Source: Terfezia claveryi (Eukaryota; Ascomycota; Pezizomycetes; Pezizales; Pezizaceae). From it: DNA of 64,000 nucleotides. Under the pieces are notes generated by a model that searched no databases, was not told where the DNA came from, and saw only the letters and a program-made list of their open reading frames with translations. This document shows, one piece after another, positions 57,901 to 64,000 of this stretch (positions are counted from its first letter, which is position 1; every line of letters starts with the position of its first letter). Made by a program: the position numbers and the translations under genes. Where the stretch lies: positions 124,001 through 188,000 of the forward strand of contig WHUX01000093.1 of the NCBI GenBank assembly GCA_015179025.1, given 5' to 3'.

Positions 57901-59526
57901 CCACCGAGGGCGGGGAGGAAAGGAAAAGGGGGGGGGAGTGGGGGAGAGAGAGGGGGGCTGAATAGGGAGGTGCTGAAGAGGGTGGAGAGGGATGTAGGCA
58001 TGTTGTGGGAGATGATTGTGGATTGGGGGAGGCCGAGGTATCCGCCTGGAGGCTTTGGGGAGGAAGATACGGAGGAGGAGGGGCTGGGGAAAGGGTTGTG
58101 GAAGGTGGAGGGTTTTGGAAGGGATGGGGAGGTGGTGGAGGGGGACCAGGAGGAAGAGGGGGAGAATGACTTGAGGTCTTTATTGGAAGAATGGGACCGC
58201 GCGAGTCCCCCGGTGCAGCCAAGACCAATGTTCGACATGCCCCGCCTCCCGAAGCTCCCTGGGCAAACCCTTACCCCGAGAAAATCTGAGGACAAGAAAG
58301 ATAAACCACCCAAGTCCAAAAAAGTCAAAGGCGACACCACCAAAGTCCTCGGATGCAGCTGGAACAACCTTCTCCCCACCATACTCTCTGTGAGCACCAA
58401 CGACACCTCCACGGAGCTCGTCGGCAAATTCAAGGAAATGGAGCTTGAATTTGCGCAGAATAAGGTGCTTGGCTCGACTCAGGGGCGCACGATTGAGGAC
58501 CTACAGGAGTATAGGAAGGGGTGTTGGGTGTTTATTTATGCTGTCCTCCAGTCACTGCCGATGTTGGTCGTGGACGCACCGATTGTGAGGTGGAATGAGG
58601 GGTGCGAGTACTTTTTGGCAGTGGGTTGGAAACACCCCGTCTTGCCCTGGGAGGATAGAGATGGGGTAATCCCTCGCGTCAAGGGCTCTCGCACGACGCA
58701 GCTAGGAAACGGGAATAAGAGAGCGAGTGTAATGTGGGCATCTGCTCCCGGAGGTGCCGCGCCATCGCCAAGCCTCCTTCCTCCGGGTATGATTGGGGGG
58801 GAGCTGAATTTATCGGAGTTGGCGCTCGCGGCTGGGGTGCTTTCGGAGGCGGGAAAGGAGGAGGATCAAGTCGGGGCGGCGTATCATAGGAGTTATTGCT
58901 GGGTGAGGGCGGCGGGGTGGTGTGTCAAGTGGGAAGAGGAGAAGAGAAGGAGGAGAGGGGAGGAATTGAGGCGGGTGTTGGAGAGGGAGAGGAGAAAGTG
59001 GGGGGGAGAGCTGAGAGAGGGGTTGGCAGTGGGTACGAGTGATTATGGGAGTGGGGAGGGGAGTGTAGTGGTGTCGATTGTGAAGGACGAGGTCGGGGAG
59101 GGGGAGAGGAGGACGCCGACACAGGGGACTCCAGGGAGGGGGAGTCCATTCCAGGGTTTGCAGATGCCGATGCAACAGCAGGTGTTTCTGGGGTATAATC
59201 AGGGACTGCAACATCCATCGCAGCAGTTTCCGCAGCAGTATCCACAGCAGCAACAGTATCAAAGCTACGCCGGTGTTGGGACGGGAGCGCCAAAGGAAGA
59301 ACAAAGAACAAGTAGTCTTGGGAGTAGGAGTGTGGGGAGTGTAGGGAGTGCTGGGTCGGGGTCCGGTTCATCGGGTGGTGGTGAACAGGTAGGGAGGAGG
59401 ACCGCGACTGCGTTGATTAATGTAGATGATATTCCGGAGGCGTTGTTGCCGAGTACGAGGGATAGGAGGATGAGTAGTTATGGGGGTGGGAATTGGGGGG
59501 GAATGGGGCAGATGGGGAGGAGGTAA
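54667..59526 (+). CDS. Large conserved-type fungal protein of unknown function (1,591 aa, two exons)
   Basis: Exons 54667-56220 and 56305-59526; an 84-bp intron (GTGAGT ... GCTAAC ... CATGCAG) joins them in frame. The start is the first ATG, since the frame is open a little upstream only from a TTG. The first ~520 residues are low-complexity: a poly-Ala/Ser tract, His/Gln and Pro/Ser runs, and a basic MRRITRFFRG patch. Exon 2 holds a second basic patch (KTPRKRLSMAFLGGRSKK), then ordered parts: GDTLVYLSAPPLPG...FRISSSPLMFAVL (BTB-like start), FLDKQFLVASLERINAFRIL, LEYYIDELRLDDVR, MWRSSRLFLEGYLHTVGRWE, and a later block CWVFIYAVLQSLPMLVVDAP ... GCEYFLAVGWKHP. It ends in Gln-rich and Gly/Ser-rich sequence. 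I do not recognise a named domain; the layout suggests a cytoplasmic scaffold or regulator. The alternating order/disorder and an intact frame over 4.8 kb argue for a functional gene. Confidence 0.85.
54847..54969 (+). repeat. (GCA)n trinucleotide repeat coding for poly-Ala/Ser
   Basis: Mostly GCA with interspersed TCA, encoding about 35 Ala and a few Ser within the N-terminus of the 1,591-aa protein. Two pure GCA tracts (about 14 and 10 units) are separated by a TCATCATCA-type interruption. Length variation among strains is likely. Confidence 0.9.
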
Positions 59527-62500
59527 TGTTGAGTTGCTAACTTGAAGGTGATGGTTGTTTGGTTTGTTGGTTTGTTTGTAGCTGGTGATTTTCATTTGAT
59601 TTGTTGATTGGTTTGATTGGTTTGATTGGCTTGTGTGTGTGGGGTTGTGAGTCTAGCTTGCTTGCTACTGTTACGGCTGCGGTTGTTTTGTTTTGTGAAA
59701 TTCAGGTTGCATGATATCATATATCTTTTCTCTTTCTCCTTTCTCTTGTTCCCTATGTAGATTCTCGCACATGTGGTAACTTAATGGGGGATTGATTAAT
59801 CAATGAGTGACCTTAACTTAGAAAGGTCTGGCTATTGGGAAAATGTCACTGTGGGCTTTGCTTTTGTTATTTCCCTGGTTTGTTTTGTGTGTTTTGTGGT
59901 TATGCTACGTATTTGTGTAGGGGAAAAAAATGAAGATTGGGGTTTGCGTCTGCTGGCGCGCGGGTTGATGGAATAGATATCAATATATATATATATATTT
60001 GAATACAGCTGCCAGTTTCGGTTGAGGGTAATGGGGATGGATGGTGTTAGCTGGTGGTGGTGCTGCTAGTGATGTACCTACGCTTCCCAAGTACATGGAA
60101 GTTCTGGGACTGGGTAGATTGTGTAGAATGATAGGCTGCGTTGGTGATTATGAGGAGCTTACTTATATTATGGTTGAGATATGATCTGTTAGTAGAATTA
60201 AGTTATGGAATAAATATATATAGTATGTATAAATATGGTATACTAGAATTATTTTGCTTGGGATAGTAGGTTTTGTTATATTGAGGCATAAGCATAAGGG
60301 CGGTAGCTGGGTGTGTGTAATGGGAGAGGAGGAAGGGGGCAAGATACATATATGTACAGTATGTTCTGGGCCGCTCGCTGGCAGCCGGCATACACACTAT
60401 GCCCCTCGCGCGGGCAGTTAAATTTGATGTTACTGAATTCGGTAAAATAAATCTGCTGTGAGGTAATATGTCCGACATGTAAGATATTGATCTGGGGGGT
60501 TTGGGGGCAGTTTTTGTCGATGCTGAGCTACGTACCACGTACCGTATTCATAGATATCCGAGATCTGGGGTATTATGAGATTTTTTTATTACCGTATATT
60601 ATATATTAAGTATGTATTACAATACATACACCTGCCCTTGGTTTTTTTTTTTTTTTTTTTTTTTGCTTTTCTTACCGGGGTTATTTTAACTTTTTTAATC
60701 GTTAACAAGTACGCGAGGTTTTTGCAGGAAGTTTTATTTTGGATGGAGGTAAGAGAGATGAGATAATAACTGGAAGATGAGAGCTTCGAGGTTCTTTCTA
60801 ACTGGCTACACTTTTGGTGTGATGTATTGTGTAATTAATTCTTAAGGAGGTTAGGAGGAAAAAGAAATATTGTATGTTATTATTGGAGAATGATATGTGT
60901 ATGGACTTAACTGTTTAGATTGAATAAGGCTACTACTCTATAGTCTTTATAGTAGGTGATATAGTCAGCTTATGTAGAAAGACCATACTGAAATTAATAA
61001 TAAACCTGAATATTATTAATTGTTACCTAAGTATCATGTATTTGTTAACCCTTATCTAACTAAAGACCTTCATCCAGCAACTAATCTTGTAGACTTGGAA
61101 GATGAAATTGCAGATATTCCAGCTACTCTATATACCTTAGCTAATACTACTCAGCAGGCATCTATAATAACCCGAGTTTTCAGTGTCATGTATATACAAC
61201 AAAATAATCGAATGCAAATTGGTCTATTAGAGAAGAATCCAATTGACCCAAAGGATAACCTAGAAGAGATCCCAATTAACCTAAAGGTAGATACAGCTTT
61301 TACACGTCCTACAGCTCTTCCAAGCTAGCTTCTAGCGCCGGGATCAATGATAGCCTGCATAGTTGTATATACCTGATATAGGCCTAGTTAGGAATAGAGT
61401 TATTAATTCAAGTACATTATGTACTGAATCTAAGTAATTAAATATATTTGCCTGCGAGCAGCCTAGAAGATATATATGTACAAAGAGCTTTGAAGGGGAG
61501 GATTCTTTGCAATTATAGTAATATAAAGTACTAGGTGATGATATTATCTAAGAATATTAAAGCTGTTTGTAATATACTCTACTATGTAGTTCCAAAGTAG
61601 CTGTGTATAAATTCCCATCAATGATAACATAGTAGAGCTGTACTAGTCTCATATATCTATACTGGTTAGAAATAGAGAAGTGTTTGAGGAGGACTATTCA
61701 CAGTAGTGGTTATGATAATAAATCGATTATCTAACTTAGTACTTACCTTATTCAAGCTTCTTCCTGCTAGAAGCCTGTTTTAGTAATATATTTATACTCT
61801 TAACATGCTATAAGAAAGTTCTCACACATACTCATATATTTTTTATACTAGATTTTCCCTTGAGGTAAACTTACAAGCTACACAAATTTTGTATATAATT
61901 ATTTTTTATTATATTTATTTTCATGTAGGCAAATTATAATCGATTGTTATGTCTCGGGTTATCGCTACTCAGCAAAAGTAATTAGATAAACACTTGTATT
62001 TATTTAAAAAAAAAAAAGGGAAATCTTAATTCGACCTACCGATATCTATTTGTTCTAGCTACTCTACTTTCGAGGTTCTCCTAGATAGGTGTAGCCCCTC
62101 CCCTTCCAGTAGTAATTTAAGTAGATATTCAGATTGATATTGAACTCAGTTAACTATACATTTGATAATATAGTGTACGGTAGTTCGTCACTCACAGACC
62201 ATCTCTCTGAATTCCCGGCAATAAAACACATAAGGAAGGGCATGTCCATGGGGCGGGCTATCAGCACATAAGTTCCCAATCACTCACTTCACCGCCATAT
62301 GCATTGGACCTAGGACAAACAGGGTTCGATAGGAAATTTCATAATCTTTTCCCATAATCACCAAAAACAAAAACAAAAAAAAGAAAAAATTCTTCACTAC
62401 TCGCTACATACAAACAGACTATGGAATCTCGCAATTCAAAATTCTTGTCAAGTGAAGGTGAAGGAGGAGGAATGCCCTGATATATAGTCCGCAGCATTGA

Positions 62501-62583
62501 AACACCAATTTTCACTATTGGGTATATGAGGACGGGCTGATGTGCATAGGTAGGTATATTTGGGCTGAGATCTAGGTGTGATG
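59527..62583. other. 3' flank, AT-rich gene-free interval
   Basis: 59540-59690 contains TTGGTTTG(T/A) repeats, the 3' UTR of the upstream gene. A 23-base T run lies at 60642-60664. 61020-61328 (plus, 102 codons; ends TALPS) is open but unrecognised and sits in DNA with strong AT bias (60800-62160), probably an eroded repeat. 62340-62580 is the 3' flank of the ankyrin gene on the minus strand. Confidence 0.55.
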
Positions 62584-64000
62584 TCACACTCCCGCTTCTA
62601 GGTGGGCGCGTAGCACATTAACAACTTCTGTATGCCCTCCCGAGGAGGCTGCCTGCAGAGCCGTCTTTCCTTGCTCTAGACAAGGCCCCGCATTGACATC
62701 CGCCTTGTGCTCCAACAGTAGCTTGACGACTTCGAGATGCCCACTCTCGGAGGCTGCCTGCAGAGCCGTCCTCCCATTAGAAATACCAGGCCTTGCATTG
62801 ACATCCGCCTTGTGCTCCAACAGTAGCTTGACGACTTCGAGATGCCCTTGCTCGGAGGCTGCCTGCAGAGCAGTCCTCCCATTAATATAATCAAGCCCCG
62901 CATTGACATCCGCCTTGTGCTCCAACAGTAGCTTGACGACTTCGAGATGCCCACTCTCGGAGGCTGCCTGCAGAGCCGTCCTCCCATTAGAAATACCAGG
63001 CCCTGTATTGACATCCGCCTTGTGCTCCAACAGTAGCTTGACGACTTCGAGATGCCCTCCCCTGGAGGCCGCCTGCAGAGCCGTCCTCCCATTGGATCGA
63101 CTAGGCCCTGCATTGACATCCGCATTGTGCTCCAACAGTAGCTTGACGACTTTGAGATGCCCTTTCTCGGAGGCTGCATGCAGAGCCGTCCTTCCGTCCT
63201 CTTGACAAGGCCCTGCATTGACATCCGCATTGTGCTCCAACAGTAGCTTGACGACTTTGAGATGCCCACTCTCGGAGGCTGCCTGCAGAGCCGTCTTTCC
63301 TTGCTCTCGACAAGGCCCTGCATTGACATCCGCATTGTGCTCCAACAGTAGCTTGACGACTTCGAGATGCCCTTTCTCGGAGGCTGCCTGCAGAGCCGTC
63401 CTTCCGTCCTCTTGACAAGGCCCTGCATTGACATCCGCATTGTGCTCCAACAGTAGCTTGACGACTTTGAGATGCCCACTCTCGGAGGCTGCCTGCAGAG
63501 CCGTCTTTCCTTGCTCTAGACAAGGCCCCGCATTGACATCCGCCTTGTGCTCCAACAGTAGCTTGACGACTTCGAGATGCCCACTCTCGGAGGCTGCCTG
63601 CAGAGCCGTCCTCCCATTAGAAATACCAGGCCCTGCATTGACATCCGCCTTGTGCTCCAACAGTAGCTTGACGACTTCGAGATGCCCTTGCCCGAAGGCT
63701 GCCTGCAGAGCCGTCTTTCCATTGGAATTACAAGGCCCTGCATTGACATCCGCCTTGTTCTCCAACAGTAGCTTGACGACTTCGAGATGCCCTTGCTCGG
63801 AGGCTGCCTGCAGAGCAGTCCTTCCATTAAAATAACCAGGCCCTGCATTGACATGCATCTCCAACAGTAGCTTGACGACTTCGAACTGCCCTTGCTCGGA
63901 GGCTGCCTGCAGAGCCGCCATCCCACCGAATTTATTAGGTCCCGCATTGACATCCGCCTTGTGCTCCAACAGTAGCTTGACGACTTCGAGATGCCCACTC
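62584..64000 (-). CDS. Ankyrin-array protein, C-terminal part (cut by window edge)
   Basis: The frame is open from the window edge at 64000 to the stop at 62584. All of it is ankyrin: 14 units of ~33-34 residues with consensus GRTALQAASExGHLEVVKLL and EHKADVNAGP, ending in a degenerate terminal repeat (HTEVVNVLRAHLEAGV). DNA is nearly identical to the array at 47500-48845. Loop variants include PNKFG, PGYFN, PCNSN, PGISN (three times), PCLEQ (twice), PCQED (twice), PCREQ, PSRSN and LDYIN. One unit lacks two codons (LLLEMHVNAG). Lys-to-Asn (EHNADV) marks units 6 to 9. The N-terminal domain lies outside the window; by analogy it may also carry a CorA-like membrane domain, but that cannot be seen. 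The intact frame suggests a live gene. Confidence 0.85.
   Translation of the reverse strand, partial: SGHLEVVKLLLEHKADVNAGPNKFGGMAALQAASEQGQFEVVKLLLEMHVNAGPGYFNGRTALQAASEQGHLEVVKLLLENKADVNAGPCNSNGKTALQAAFGQGHLEVVKLLLEHKADVNAGPGISNGRTALQAASESGHLEVVKLLLEHKADVNAGPCLEQGKTALQAASESGHLKVVKLLLEHNADVNAGPCQEDGRTALQAASEKGHLEVVKLLLEHNADVNAGPCREQGKTALQAASESGHLKVVKLLLEHNADVNAGPCQEDGRTALHAASEKGHLKVVKLLLEHNADVNAGPSRSNGRTALQAASRGGHLEVVKLLLEHKADVNTGPGISNGRTALQAASESGHLEVVKLLLEHKADVNAGLDYINGRTALQAASEQGHLEVVKLLLEHKADVNARPGISNGRTALQAASESGHLEVVKLLLEHKADVNAGPCLEQGKTALQAASSGGHTEVVNVLRAHLEAGV

Noticed and set aside
56578..59371. Several minus-strand Pro/Ser-rich frames up to 274 codons
   Set aside because: Antisense shadows of the large 56305-59526 exon, whose Gly/Glu/Arg-rich codons read as Pro/Ser on the other strand.
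62693..63835. Plus-strand frames of Cys-rich repeats and shifted minus frames across the second ankyrin array
   Set aside because: Antisense or shifted readings of the ankyrin repeats; the frame with ankyrin consensus is the real one.

Overview
The window is nuclear DNA of a filamentous ascomycete (Pezizomycotina). Short GT-AG introns of about 50-85 bp, several with a CTAAC-type branch site, long AT-rich transposon graveyards, mutation patterns resembling RIP (repeat-induced point mutation), and fungal-specific families support this. The families are crinkler-like P-loop NTPases, a phytase-like esterase, a Ure2-type GST, a chitin-binding deacetylase and ankyrin/CorA-like proteins. The repeat load and ankyrin expansion would suit Pezizales (truffle-like fungi), but that is inference.

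Layout. 1-6200 is a transposon nest: a broken Fot1/pogo transposase carrying a 699-bp TA-flanked MITE, then a ~3-kb palindromic element holding a Harbinger-like element (Myb/SANT gene plus antisense transposase start) and another inverted-repeat element. 6376-7603 is a truncated crinkler-like NTPase gene with a duplicated 5' part. 7890-12000 has a LINE 3' end, two nested TIR elements, a tandem duplication and copia reverse-transcriptase debris. 12201-26218 is the gene-rich part, all on the minus strand: crinkler-like NTPase, GST with an unusual N-terminal extension and an apparent frameshift, secreted phytase-like protein, and a mitochondrial membrane protein. 27500-45000 is mostly gene-poor relic DNA containing one intact gene, a five-exon chitin-binding polysaccharide deacetylase, plus an ankyrin fragment, an MFS pseudogene, a TTAA-flanked repeat element and LINE debris. 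45039-48855 is a nine-exon gene joining a CorA-like membrane domain (GMN motif) to a very homogeneous ankyrin array. 54667-59526 is a large low-complexity protein of unknown function. 62584-64000 is the end of a second, opposite-strand ankyrin array gene, cut by the window edge.

How they relate. There is no operon-like organisation. The deacetylase and phytase-like protein are secreted, and the mitochondrial protein and probably the 1,591-aa protein are housekeeping-type. The crinkler-like NTPases and the two ankyrin-array genes look like fast-evolving accessory families. The most unusual signal is the pair of ankyrin arrays. They are almost identical repeat to repeat at DNA level, vary mainly in a four- or five-codon loop, share a loop variant across 14 kb and contain higher-order block duplications. 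This is the pattern expected of a recombination-driven recognition repertoire.
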